Shown: positions 1 to 11,240 of the stretch, piece by piece | Layout of the letters: each line of letters starts with the position of its first letter | How positions within the stretch are numbered: the stretch's first letter is position 1 | Assembly: GCA_021234155.1 (NCBI GenBank) | Contig: JAJEKV010000035.1 | Span: 992,001 to 1,056,000, forward strand | Direction of reading: 5' to 3' | DNA from: Isoetes taiwanensis | Taxonomy: Eukaryota; Streptophyta; Lycopodiopsida; Isoetales; Isoetaceae | Length of the DNA stretch: 64,000 nucleotides | Notes under the pieces: generated by a model | Seen by the model: the letters and a program-made list of their open reading frames with translations, nothing else | Told to the model about the DNA's origin: nothing | The model's database searches: none | Position numbers and translations under genes: made by a program

Positions 1-650
1 GTTAAGTATGGTATTAAACAAAATGATTGGAAATTTGGCAAAGCAACTTTAAGGTATAGTACGTATAGTACTATGTAGGAGGTATTATACGTACCCAGAG
101 GTAAAATACGCATACGTAAACAACACTGCAAGTACCCTTCACCATTATCTTTCCCTCCAACTGACTATTGTTCGGGTATCCAAATCATTCTTGGATTCTT
201 CGAAGTAATATTCTTTGGTGCAATACTATATCTCTAATGATGTACAAAAGTATTAGGCAAATGTTGTAGTGACTTAGTTATAATATTGCTTAAATTTTGT
301 TGCAACAACCACCTCAAATTGCCATATAAAATTGACAAATGCTCCTCAAAATCCTGTCAAAATATTAGATGCAATTTTGGATAATATTTTGTCATGAGTC
401 TTAAAAAAAGGTTGCCACAACTTTGCTATAATATTGTTCAAAAGTTGTTGCAATAACCTACTTAAGTTGCGCAAAAAAGTTGACAAAAAGGACGTCATTC
501 ATTTGACGAAATATTTGACGCTATGCACTCGACACAATTTTGACGTAAAACAAGCACTTTGTGTCAAGATAATAGCATTCGACACAAAGTTGTCACTGGA
601 CCTATGGCTTGTCACAAGGGTTGACACTATACCCCCATCCTCTTGTAGTG
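1..650. mobile_element. CACTA-type transposon terminus (one end only)
   Basis: The minus strand read inward from 650 begins CACTACAAGAGGATGGGGG, the classic CACTA (En/Spm) terminal form. The inner 300 bp contain many short related subterminal motifs (variants of GTTGCAACAACC, TTGACAC and GACACAAAG in both orientations), as expected for transposase binding sites. No transposase coding is visible and the opposite terminus is not in the window, so this is the right-hand end of an element that starts before base 1, or a truncated copy. The call rests on the terminus and the subterminal repeats. Confidence 0.5.
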
Positions 651-792
651 TGATAAGCCTTCGGCAAGGGGTTTGGACAAACGTAAGGCTGAGAATTCGC
701 TCCCAAACCCCACGAATGGAGAAGTCGAAGCTGCTGCCGCTCGCCAACCTGTACCTGCACATCACCAACACTAGAAAAAAATGTGACAAAAC

Positions 793-893
793 AAACCTCC
801 CAAAGTGGAGGGGCTGATCACGCGTGCCACGCGACAATAAACAAAAACCTCTACAAATAGAGGGGCTGGTCACGCGTGCCAGGCGACAAATAC
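793..893. repeat. Two-copy tandem repeat, period 52 bp
   Basis: Two adjacent copies share the frame AAACCTC...AGGGGCTG(A/G)TCACGCGTGCCA(C/G)GCGACAA, at 793 and 845. No coding potential is seen. The surrounding 651-1500 stretch contains no recognisable gene. Confidence 0.6.
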
Positions 894-919
894 ATTAAAC
901 AAAGAAAGGGAGGGGGGGT

Positions 920-1343
920 GGGTTCAAAGAAAAGAGAATAAGGTACTGCTGAGAGAGAAGAGGAAGCGCCGATGAGACGTTGATGAAGAACCTCGCCTAA
1001 TATAGCGATCTCCAAACCAGAGAAGGCATGCGCCGCATGCATGCATGCAAGACATGCATGCTCGCCCCATTCTAGAATTTCGATCCGATGGCTCGGATCG
1101 ATGGGATTCTAGAATGGGGCTCGCATAAAAACAACAAAAACCTCCCGAATAGAAGAGAACTTCCTTATCAAACGGGATCGAGGACGAAGGTCAAATGATT
1201 ATGGCTAAAGAAGAAGCAATGCTGAGAAAGGACATGCCACAGCATGAAAGAAACGCCAAATTGGTCAATCCAAGTAGGGAGAAGCCCCTCCCCTGCATGG
1301 GTTCAAAGAAAAGAGAATAAGGTACTGCTGAGAGAGAAGAGGA
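920..1343. repeat. 45-bp direct repeat pair flanking a hairpin
   Basis: An identical 45-bp block beginning GGGTTCAAAGAAAAGAGAAT occurs at 920-964 and 1299-1343. Between the copies lie ATGCATGC-rich sequence and a strong hairpin. Microhomology-mediated duplication or two ends of a small mobile unit could explain it. No ORF of note is inside. Confidence 0.65.
1064..1120. repeat. Imperfect hairpin (57 bp)
   Basis: GCCCCATTCTAGAAT at 1064 pairs with ATTCTAGAATGGGGC ending at 1120, and inner arms built on TCGATCCGA/TCGGATCGA pair around a 5-nt loop. A 4-bp asymmetry (ATGGG) interrupts the right arm. Function unknown; it could be a folded transposon end. Confidence 0.6.
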
Positions 1344-1503
1344 TTGTTGGTTTCATGCGAGTCGCATTGCAAGAATGTGCTTCTGATAAACAAATTACCT
1401 TCAAATATCATTTTCACCCTCTTATTTTACCTTGTTTGGAAAGTTGAGTGCAAACTAAACTTAATTGTAATACTAAGAATCAGATTTTCATTCAAATCAA
1501 TAT

Positions 1504-2028
1504 CATTAGGGATTTTTTGAGATAATAAAAGGGCCTTCTAAGAATTGATGACTAAGCTATATGAACTACCAATCAGAAAACAGAACTGGTAATCCAGTCA
1601 GCAAAACAGTTATAACTAACTCACTAGATCACATTTTCTAGCATAAGTGTTGATAGAAAAGTCCAAATGAGCTCTTGTTTGGTGCAATAGATATCTCATT
1701 GAGATCTTTCCAATCTTGGGTGGTTTGCATATCTTTTAGCCCCGTAGGATAGTAAAAAAATGATAAAAACCATATTTTTTGGAGTTTTGACAATCATAAG
1801 TGGTTAAAATATGTGCAAAGCACCTAAGGTGATCTCAACGAGATCTATCTATTGCACTAAACAAGAGCTCATTTGGACTTTTCTATCAACAGTTATGCTA
1901 GAAAATGTGATCTAGTGAGTTAGTTATAACAGTTTTGTTGATTGGACCCGTCAGGCTCTAATTTCTGATTGGTAGTTTATTATGGCATGTTTTGAAGGCC
2001 CTTTTTTAATCTCAAAAAAACCCTAATG
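1504..2028. mobile_element. Foldback (inverted-repeat) element, ~525 bp
   Basis: The two halves are long imperfect inverted repeats. The left arm 1504-1710 and right arm 1820-2028 match over about 200 bp, with near-identity across the inner segment (CTCACTAGATCACATTTTCT and its complement; AAATGAGCTCTTGTTT and its complement). The outer ends are CATTAGGG and CCCTAATG. The ~110-bp centre has no ORF. This is the form of a non-autonomous foldback or MITE-like element, or a locus able to make long hairpin RNA. No clear target duplication was found, so the superfamily is unassigned. Confidence 0.65.
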
Positions 2029-2249
2029 CACACAGTCATAAATGAGATTTTGAAGTTCTGTAGTCTTGGGCACATGATCAAAATGGTCTTCAAGATAGCA
2101 AGTAATCTGGTTGCCTCAGGTAATCCATAGATTAAGAAGCAAGGAAGGCAAATTCAAGCAATAGTCATTCAAATTGGTCTCAAAATGAGTGATCTCGATC
2201 AGTTCATGCGCTCAAAGCCCTCGAATTTCTCTGTAAACATTTCTCCTTT

Positions 2250-2402
2250 TCATAATGCTCTGTTTACGGTCAGTTCTTGGCAAATCCGGCATAATTTTTT
2301 GTCTTTTGGCTTAATTTGAGTGTTCTTGGCATGTATCAGATCTATTCGGGTGCATTTGCCAATGACTAGGTGGTTGTTTAGTCGAATCTTGGCCTGAGAA
2401 AT
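2250..2402 (-). pseudogene. Possible LINE C-terminal fragment
   Basis: A short minus-strand open segment contains a basic stretch (KIRLNNHLVIGKC) followed by KDKKLCRICQ. This resembles the basic region plus first Cys pair found at the C-terminus of some LINE reverse transcriptases. It is very short and ends at the neighbouring LTR. No RT core is present. Low confidence; it could be a chance frame. Confidence 0.22.
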
Positions 2403-2497
2403 TTTTAAGGTTCTTGAAATCTTGAAATGAAATATCCCACAGGCATTTTCCTTTCTGGCAGCTCGGGTATAAATAGACCACTCTGACGTGTTATATT

Positions 2498-4063
2498 TGT
2501 GACGGCCCCAGCTCATATACGATGCCCTGATCGTATACAAACTGGAGATCATCCCTCAAACCAGTATCTGCTCGTTGACGTGAGGCCGTCCACCTAACGT
2601 CGGGCTCTTGATGGTGGCCAAGAACCCGACGGGGAAGAATGGACGTGTCATTCATCCCGTCTCCCTCGGGATCGATCTAACTGCGGAAGCGTAAACACAC
2701 ATGAGCACATGACATAAATCAATAATAACATACCCACCTCGAAGGGTGGTCCACCATATAACAGTAGCTGCACCAACACATCAGTACATCAACATAACAT
2801 AGGGAAGTCCTACCCAGGCTCAGACTCATGGGGAAAGACTGACGGCTTGGGCTCCCAGATAGCAATGCAGACAGAATTCATGGCAAATGGATTTGGCTGG
2901 CATAGGAACATGGCCGTTGGGTAGTCCACTCCATTCGCCCCTCCTGTGCATACTTTGCAGATAGGCTGAAAAGTATTGGAGCTTAACCGTAGCCTGCCGG
3001 GTTCATAGCCAAAGGGGCTACTACTGGGTTGCATCTCCCCAGCTCCCGATGAGGCAGGAGGAGATCACTCTCCTCCAGAAGGTTCATGCCAATCACAGGC
3101 GAGCTAGAGAGCCACTGCTCGTATACGACTTGAACCCCTAGAAGATGACGCATCACCCAAGAGGTGTCGAGCCCATACCCCGCCGCCGCACGCCATTGCG
3201 GGGTATTAGGCCTAGCCCACAATGTTCCCGGCCGCCGCCACGCATGCGGAGGGATCAACTGTGATCGACAAGCCCTTCCTTTTCAGCCGGTCTAGCTCCC
3301 GCCACCCCCGACCGAGGGCGGGCTCTTATGCCTGAGCCGCGTTAATTGGGAATTAATGGGCTAAAACTAGGATCATACAACTACTTGGGCTCTCGGGTCT
3401 CTACCGCCCTTCCCAATACACAAGAGTGGCATAGAATGTCAAAACATCATCACAATGAACTGAAAACAATAGAATACATCTATTCTAATCTATCTAATCA
3501 TACATGGTTAGGTTCCTTTGTTAGTGTCTATCATTCTTAGGGTCGTAGGGGTCGCTTATAGCTAAGAATGGATGCTAAACCTACTCGAAAAGAGGCCCGA
3601 TAACTTTCGGATCTACCTATTGAATCAACCGCTCACCCGCATCTTGGCGGTTCCCACTCCCCGAAAGCGTCCATCTTTGCTGATCTCGGATGCCGATCTT
3701 GGATCGAGCCGCAACCTAGGAAATCCGACTTCTCCGCCTCCGTTCAGCAGAAATGCATCCTCGGCTGCTCCAATCCGAGATTCGTGGAGGAGAAAGGGTT
3801 TCCCTTTTAGGGTTTATGCCCCTTTATCTCCACGCATTTAGGGCTGGTCCTTTTTGGTCAATGGGTCATTGCCCGCGTGGCAAAAAGGGATTATATTCAT
3901 ATGTTGCTTTAACATGTGCAATATAATGGTTCACAAGGTCGGTACCCTAGGGTACTACCCTTCATTTGCCGTAGGTGTACATGTCGCCCGAGTCGACATG
4001 TACTACTGACGATGTCGATTATAATATACGTATTCATATCGTATGTTATGCTGGAACGTCACA
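2498..4063 (-). mobile_element. LTR of a Ty3 chromovirus family (copy A)
   Basis: It starts TGTGACGGCCCC and ends GGAACGTCACA, the same ends as the LTR at 26688-28344. It shares its layout in the same order: a GAAGGGTGG(T)CCA block, a CGCCCCTCCTGTGCA block followed by CTTTGCAGAT, and AT-rich sequence near the end. Length is 1566 bp against 1657 bp for the reference copy. It is followed by a polypurine tract on the minus strand, so it is the 3' LTR of a minus-strand copy. Short open frames inside it are not genes. Divergence from the 27-kb copy is high, so it is old. Confidence 0.8.
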
Positions 4064-5060
4064 TTCTCCCCACCTTAAAATGATGCTGTCCGCAGCATCG
4101 AGGTTCTCCCCACCTTGGGATCTTCCTGTCCTGCAACCAACTTGATGCATGCAATTATTATTATAGTTACAGAATTATTAGAATTACTCTAAGGTAATGT
4201 TTAAGACATTACTGTACTATTTTATCCAATTAACTTATCACTTCATAACTTAATCAACGCAAGGTAATTACTAACCTTACTTAATACAACATTTAAGTTT
4301 ATCAAAGTTTATCAATTTCATACAAAATTTACACTTCCAAGGTACTCTTCATCCCTTGCAACACGTTATAACAAAATTTGTGTTGGAAGTCTTTGCACCT
4401 TGAAATCCTGCATTAATTTTACAATATCTATAATTACATACTTACTATCTCACACAAGATTTAAGCGATTAGTTTAAATGGTAGAAATCATAACTACTCT
4501 AGAACTATCTATACAAGTGCTCGTGATGCGACTCCCCGCGAGTTCTTCGTTCTCATTGGCCTCCTGGATTCACACCACGCTATAATATTAATGTAAAGTT
4601 GGTTATAAGGGAACCACCTCATCTATCTACCTGAATGCATGACTAATCTCCCGGCGTAGGAAGAGGATGCTTCTTTCATCGTGGGTGGAGGAGACAGCCC
4701 TATAATGCCTATATGCCGCTCATGCCTACACCTTTAGTTGCCTGAGACGTGGAGGATAGGGTCCTTCTCGTATTTGGGCGTGAAGGATAGGGTCCTCCCC
4801 GTAGGCATTGACTAGAGGTGCTTTCCTATCAATGCATTCCTGAATGACCTCTTATCTCTCGAGGTCGTCTACTTCCGTGGGACGGAAGTAGACTTTTTAA
4901 TCTACCTTCCAACTCATTCAAGCAAAACCGCGGTCATGCCTACAATGACATTACACCACGTCCTCCGTAGTGGACTCATCATCGGTAACAACGCATGCAA
5001 CCCATACCTAGCATAGGCTGCATGCGTAGATTAACTTGAAACCTGCATGATTTCTGCTGG
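4064..5060 (-). mobile_element. Polypurine tract and decayed 3' internal region of copy A
   Basis: Immediately beside the LTR the minus strand reads AAGGTGGGGAGAA, a polypurine tract matching those at 28345 and 61920. Further in, CATGCCTACAATGACATTAC and ACCACGTCC...CTCATCATCGGTAAC match the 3' untranslated part of the chromovirus near 28870-28935. No integrase or chromodomain reading frame survives here, so the pol end is deleted or eroded. Confidence 0.6.
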
Positions 5061-7230
5061 CTCTTTTAATGCATGCGATTAACATAATTACCCTAAGGTA
5101 ATGCTTATGAATTAACATTATCATAGTATCGGATACATTACTTCCGATAGTACAATTATATTTACTCTAAGCTTTGCAATATTTAAGGACTTTTAGATCG
5201 CGATTATTTTAACAATAACCCTGGTTTAGACCTATTGTTACATAGACAAGGTTTTAATTATCATACACAAGAATTAGATGTGCTTCTTATTCTCTTCCTT
5301 GGGTCCTGCATTACCCTTGGGAGTATATCCCTAAGATGCACTTAAGTATATCTGAATTCTATTTTCTATTTATATTTATAAGGACCTCGAGGTCATATAG
5401 CTATCCTTGGGAATTGCATCCTTGCAAAGGATTAATTAACATGCTACCTCATATTACCGTTGTTATTTAACTTATTTCCCTATGATACATTAACGTACAA
5501 CAATTTCTATGCAGTTATTAGGGTCTATATTTAACTTATCAATAAGACACATTAAAGCTTATAATACAACATGCGCACACCTTACCTAAGGCTAGAACAC
5601 ATCGACCCATTGAGCCGGCGTCGAGTAATTTTGGAGATGACTTGGTCATTGCATTGCTCCCATAGTTTTGCTCCACTTCATTGGTGTAGTTAGCTACTAC
5701 GTCAGTCTCGCACGTTGAAGGCCTCCTGAGCACTAAGGTATCTATCTATCTTACGCTCTATTCGCTTCGGCCATTGACGAAGTGAACTCTATTCTACGGG
5801 TCGGTCAATTCGATGCAAGTACGTTCAATAAAAAAAATTGAGCCCTCCCACTTTCTTCGAAAAGAAAATGGTCCTGCACCCCTTCAATGACGTTGTACAC
5901 AACGTCATATCTATTGTCTCCCCTTAAGAGGTTATACGCTTCTTAGCTTGGCATTTTACTTTACTAGCCTTAGCTAACATATATAACCATCTAAGATGGA
6001 TGCACATATTATGTTATCATTTGTTCCAATATAGTTATGGGTTACCTACTTGGTTAGAACGATTCTACCCCACAAGGTTTTGTCATGATGACAGTTCCTT
6101 TTGTCTCAAAAGACTATTTGATTACTATAATTCTTATTTTAGATGTACCTTACATGTATTATTCTTTTATATTCTAGAGATTCCCCCTTTCTTAGTTATT
6201 TAAACTCTTGGAATATTCCTACCAATCGAATTGATGCCATCGTAACAAGTTGGCCGGACTTGTTAGATTACTTCTTTTCTTTCGGTTGGATTATTCTTTT
6301 GGAGGTACTAGATTTATACATGGTCAACAATTATCCTAGTAATGATTCCTTCTTAGCGAGGTGATCAATCTCACCAAGTGGTTTCAATATGTTGGACGTC
6401 TGTTAACAATCTTGTATAATTATAGTTATTCCTATGCATTTCCTTCCCAATCCTTGACGCTTAGCTCAATATTGGGGCAATCCTTTCAGCGAGAATATCT
6501 GAAAATGCCTTCTAATCCCAATATGGATGTTGCCGTCCGTACATTTAACCTACTAGGCCCCATGGCCTTAGATCCCTGAGCTTGCTAGAAGCTCATCCAC
6601 TCGTTGCCTGCTTGAAGTAGCAAGGTACGTTCTTCCGAGTCGTCCTTGACGGTGGCTCCCCTTTGATGTAGAGGTTGACTTTGTTCGTTAGAAGCCTCTC
6701 ATTGCTGGTGGCTTGATGGTGTAGTTGATCACTTGAAATCTTTCATGCCGCTTTTCAAAAGCCTGAAGGTGGCGCCGTTGAAAAAGATCTTTCATCTTGA
6801 ACTTTTTGTCTTGGCAGCTAAAGGATGACTCTGTATCCAATATTGTTTCTTCGACTCCATCGACGTCTCATACGTCGAGTCCTCTTGTTGCCTGAAGAGT
6901 GTTGAGGATGTTGATTGCTTCACCCCTGCAAATTGCCTGACATCTCTTCCTTTGATTTGTTACGCTATGGGAGGGAAGGAATAACAAGGGAACTATATAT
7001 GCAAAGCATATAGCTTACATAGTTACAATTACTACTATAGCTATTAAGTCCCCCTTGTGCCTCCCTTCAAGTTGCACACCTACTTCTTGGTGATGTCATC
7101 GGTGTTCCTCCGGTGCAATGGTGTTGATGATCTATATCCTCCTATTTGTACGTCAGCTCATACTCCGGGGTAATTTGTTGATATACTTGGGCCCTCCGAT
7201 GTTTGTCGGCTATGGCACAACATGCTTTGC
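5061..7230. other. No recognisable gene; probable old retroelement debris
   Basis: Only short open frames occur and none matches a family I know. The motif TACTCTAAGGTAATG, seen in copy A's internal region near 4186, recurs in related form near 5090. This suggests the retroelement-derived sequence continues to at least about 5.2 kb. The remainder is AT-rich with no splice-supported coding segment that I can see. Confidence 0.4.
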
Positions 7231-8679
7231 ATCACATTCTAACTAAAGGTGTGCTGGTCGTTGATGCTTCGACATTTTGGTCTGCTTCTTGATCCTGTTC
7301 TCGGGCGGTAATTGTTCCCCGCTTCATGATACTTGAAGCTGTTCGGAGGCGTCTCTTGAGGCTGTGCGCGCTTCCTTTGGCTATACTCCTCTGGAGTTGT
7401 TCTCTTCTGCAGTTGTTCTTTGAATCGTCCATCCTTGGGTTCACCAAGTTGCATGCAAGTCCGCGTGCAAGTCATCGGCTCGCCTCGCCTCGCCTCACCT
7501 AGTTGGTTCTCCATCGAGCTTCCAATCTTCCTTGCTAATCCCCTCGATCACCTGGCTTGGACGTTGTCACATTCTTCAGTGCTATGCCTCTTCTTGTCTT
7601 GAGGTACCCTCCGGTGGTTTTGATTGTGCCCGTCAGTTTTGATCCTCCTGTTGCCTCTAGGAAGCTCGTGGAAGAAATCGGTTGCTAGCACTTCTCCAGC
7701 TTTCAGTTCCTGACCTTTGTCCCTCTATGCATGTCGGTCTCTCTGTCAAGTAAAGCTTCATGGCTCTCCTCCCTGCTGGCTATATTGTCGGGATGATGGA
7801 TCCTTATATCTGCGCAGCTTGACCCTTGAGTTGAAGAAATACCTGCCTTAGATATACTCTTGTCGTTGAATAGTCTGGCTATTATCTTGAACTTTCTTTT
7901 TGCCGAAGGTGCTTCAGTTGCTATCCTTGTCGTTAAGGTGCCGAGTGCTTCTACCTTGGGCGTTTGACGTGCCACATGTCGGAGATATGATCGGCTTCCT
8001 CTCTTCTAATTACTGGTAGGAGTACCTGACGAAGCCATCACCTAGTTGTTGAAGGCATATCTCCTCGTCGCAGTGCCTTTCGTAAGTGCATCTCCATCTT
8101 CTTAGTTGGTTCGTTGATGTCGGGTTCCTCCTTTGGTTTCTAGGTGTTTCTGGGTCCGGAATTCTTGTTCGAGCGGAATATTCTCCTCCTTGATCTTGCC
8201 CCTAATGTTGATATAGGCCTTCAAGTCGGAGATGTTCCTTCCCTAATATGCGTCTCCTCCCCCTCATGTACTCCTACTTTTTTTGGAACCGATGAAAGTT
8301 CTCCTGCTGGTGCAAGGGAACTGGAAGCTCGTCCTGGTCAGCCTTAGGTGCTTTGTGGTTGCCTATCTTGGTTGCTCCTTTTGTTGACGTTGCATGACAT
8401 TTGCTTGAGCTGCTGGGCTGCAAGGTCGTGGTGGTCTTCCCTCCGGTTTCTATACGCTCCTGTGTCGCGCTGACTTCTCTCCTCGATGGAAGATTATGGC
8501 CTCTGGCCCTAGCTCGTGATGCTAACGTCTTCCTGTACCTGTATTTTTCTGCCTTGCATTCTTCCATTTGAAACTCATGTGCGTCGAGTTGGTGAAGGCG
8601 TCGAGATCCTCTTTCTGATGTGAGCTCGTGGACGTGGTAGCCGGGAGGTTGACATCTAGAAGATTCTTGATGCCGTTGG
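7231..8679 (-). pseudogene. Low-complexity coding-like stretch, minus strand, unidentified
   Basis: GC content rises and several overlapping minus-strand frames (7239-7514, 7703-7975, 8274-8699) stay open, with products rich in Arg, Lys, Glu, Ser and Thr. They lie directly downstream of the transposon-like ORF ending near 8680, and frame switches would link them to it. This may be the hydrophilic C-terminal tail of that element, now broken by indels. No domain is recognised. Confidence 0.3.
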
Positions 8680-9320
8680 TTACCAAATATTCTTTCCATT
8701 TGATGAAGATTGTGATAGGCCGGTGGTGTCCTGTTCTACTCGTTTGTCGGTTGAGGTGTTTGTCGTCGTGAGTAACGTAGTCACTGGAGTTCCCATTCTG
8801 CGCATTAAGGTATTTATCCCTGGACCTATTCCAACAAAATTGTGTTCTCTATGTGCTTTGCACTTTGCACTTTGCAGCACAGCTTCTGTTAGATCGTACA
8901 AGCATGCATCGTACAAGGATAATTTATTCACGTACCCTCTTGATGCTAGCCAACTAGCATGCACAGATTCTGATAGATTAGTGTTAGGGATTTGAGCTGC
9001 AGTTGCTAGATTCACTCCATCCTCCATGCATCTGCTCACTCGTTGATGCCACCATGCTAGCCACGAGCCTAATGAACTTATGTCTGAAGGGATAGTTTTT
9101 CCAGGCCACCAACTGACAATATTTTGAAAAGCAACCTCAGCATCTTCTGCAGTGGGTGCTGATCTCCATGCCCTGCACAAATTTAGATGCTCTTGTCTAA
9201 GCTCTTGGAATATGTACTTATTTGCTGGCCATCATTGAACACAACCCGAATTGCATTCCAATTAGCCTGAGCTTCGTCTACCATGAATCCTTTGAACTGA
9301 CTTTTTCATGCTCTTCTTGG
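8680..9320 (-). pseudogene. Transposon-like protein of unknown family, frameshifted
   Basis: A minus-strand frame of 166 codons (9180-8680) reads in part NTNLSESVHASWLA and LSLYDACLYDLTEAVLQSA. Upstream, after a frame break near 9190, another frame holds FMVDEAQANWNAIRVVF. The pattern (an Asp/Glu-rich segment, a Trp-rich centre, an N-x-x-E-x-x-H-x-x-W motif) looks like the C-terminal half of an insertion-element protein, but I cannot name the superfamily. No zinc finger or complete catalytic triad is visible. A host gene is less likely given the breaks and surroundings. Confidence 0.4.
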
Positions 9321-9982
9321 GAATTTGTGTACTTTCTCTCTCTACTTTGACTTTTAGAGAGAGAATATGAACTAGATCATGGGAGAGGCCAAATTGAGTG
9401 GTTTTTTTTTTTGCTTTTTCAAGATGGTGGAGGTATTATGTGTGTGTACTATATGAATGGTGCATGGGTGGTATGTTTTGACTAGAGAAAAGGATATTTG
9501 CCAAATTTGCTAAGGGAAATGAAGGTGAGACATGGATTATGAGGCAAGCAAGGCATCTTGGGTAGGAATAAGATGGTGACCCCAAGTAGTGAACCATGTG
9601 GAATAACACTCATGCCAACAACTCAAAATAGCCACATACCATGTCAACATGAGGGGTCTTCCAATCTTCAAACTCTAGCTTGTTTTGCTTGAATCTCACT
9701 TCATTGCTTTGCTTGTATAACCTTCAATGAATGTCCTTTCCTTGGCTCTTCAAGCAAGTGTCTACTTGTGATCTTCAGGGATGTGAGTCTTCAAATCTGC
9801 GGTGCTTGTATTCAAATGCTCAAGTCAATATGCAAGCAAAGATATGTCATTAAGTTCTTCTATGCTGCCAAAGTGTGGCAGCACCATTCCTCATGCATGT
9901 ACTTGTTAAATCTCCCAACGGCCCTTATGGCAACCTGCAATCTTCTGCAATCAAAAGCCTCGTGGACTTGTCCAACTAAAAA
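9321..9982. other. Non-coding spacer
   Basis: AT-rich sequence with CT/GA-rich runs near 9330-9370 (TTTCTCTCTCTAC, TTTAGAGAGAGAAT) that could pair weakly. Nothing recognisable as a gene. It precedes the FCP1-like pseudogene and could contain its former promoter. Confidence 0.4.
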
Positions 9983-11240
9983 ATGGACGATAGTTCTGGT
10001 GAGGGAACCAGTACTTCGCAGCATGATAAGGAAAGTAATGAGCAACTGGATGCTAAACTAGCTGCTCAAAGTAATGTGATAATGCAGAACATGGGGGATA
10101 TCCTTGCCTCCCTTGCGGGTGATGCAACCAACAATACAATAGATTCACAGGTTAACAGGGATTTAATTGATATGGCAATCGAGAGAGGAAGGGCCATTGA
10201 TAACCCAGGTGACTCTAGTTTTTCCCAGGTTTGCCAAATCAACACTAAAATAATGTCTGTTGTGAAGGACGTAAAGGAACTACTAGAAAATAAGAATTCT
10301 AACAGTCAGAAGAGCACGTAGATTAAGGGTGGCGAAAATGACGTCGACGACGACAGCGAATCTGAAGATGATAGGTATGGCAGGACGCTCATTGTATGTA
10401 CTTAGTATTGCTCGCCTTGCAGATGAAATCGCGCCACACATGATTTAATTTATCTTCAGTTTGAATTAAATCGCACCAAACATGCTTTGATTACATTTCA
10501 TTGTCAGACTAAATCACACCGAGCACGATTTGGTTAAGCCTAACACAAATCACGCCTGGTGCGTTTGTATTGTTGCAATGTATAATATAAGAGTGTGCAT
10601 ATTAATCATATCTTGCTGATCAGATACATGTTTGATGTTTCAGCTTCCCTTGCATTTCTAAGAAGGTTGTGGTGTTCGACCTAAACGGAGTTCTTTGTAA
10701 GACTTTTCTGAAAAATAAAGTGGCTCCATATCAGTTTCACCAGACATCAGTAGAATCAAATTCTAAGTGGATCTATCCACGGCGGCACTTGAAGGTGATA
10801 CTAGATGAGGCATTTAGGTTATTTCAAGTTGGTATTTGGTCATCCATGGAACTCCGGAACATCAAGGATACTGTGGAGGCACTAGGGGAAATGGGTAGAC
10901 ATTGGTTGACCTTTTGAGATCAACACAAATGTGTGAAGTTCACTAATCCCAAGGATCCAACAGGCAAGCCTATCTTCATCAAACACATGAGTAACATGAT
11001 GGACGAACTTGGTATCGAGAATAAGGATAATATAATTATAGTGGATGATGATGCTCTCAAATGCTTCTACAATCAAACGCAGGCCTTGAATCTACCATCT
11101 TATGATCCAAAAATTTTTGCGACAGATGATTTTTTTGGTGAAGTTTACATCTATTATGAATAATTTGGCTATGGGGATGACAGTGCGTGACGTATTAGAT
11201 TCACACCCAGAACTAGATATGGAACCACACTTTGTTAAAA
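9983..11240 (+). pseudogene. FCP1/NIF-type HAD phosphatase-domain pseudogene (two exons)
   Basis: Exon 1 (9983-10374) encodes a Ser/Asn-rich N-terminus and an acidic patch. The intron (10375-10643) runs GTATGG...TTTCAG and joins in phase to exon 2, which carries the FCP1 homology domain: VVVFDLNGVLC (motif I), WSSMELRN, and IIIVDDDALKC followed by LNLPSYDP. Known members dephosphorylate proteins such as the RNA polymerase II tail. Here motif I reads DLNGV, so the second catalytic Asp is Asn and even the ancestor may have been inactive. In-frame TAG (10319) and TGA (10915) interrupt it. A frame change near 11140 separates the conserved core from a C-terminal segment around MTVRDVLDSHPEL. Confidence 0.65.

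Noticed and set aside
10319-10917. In-frame TAG and TGA as recoded or edited codons
   Set aside because: Nuclear mRNA recoding of this kind is not expected in plants, and a further frame change near 11140 points to ordinary decay.
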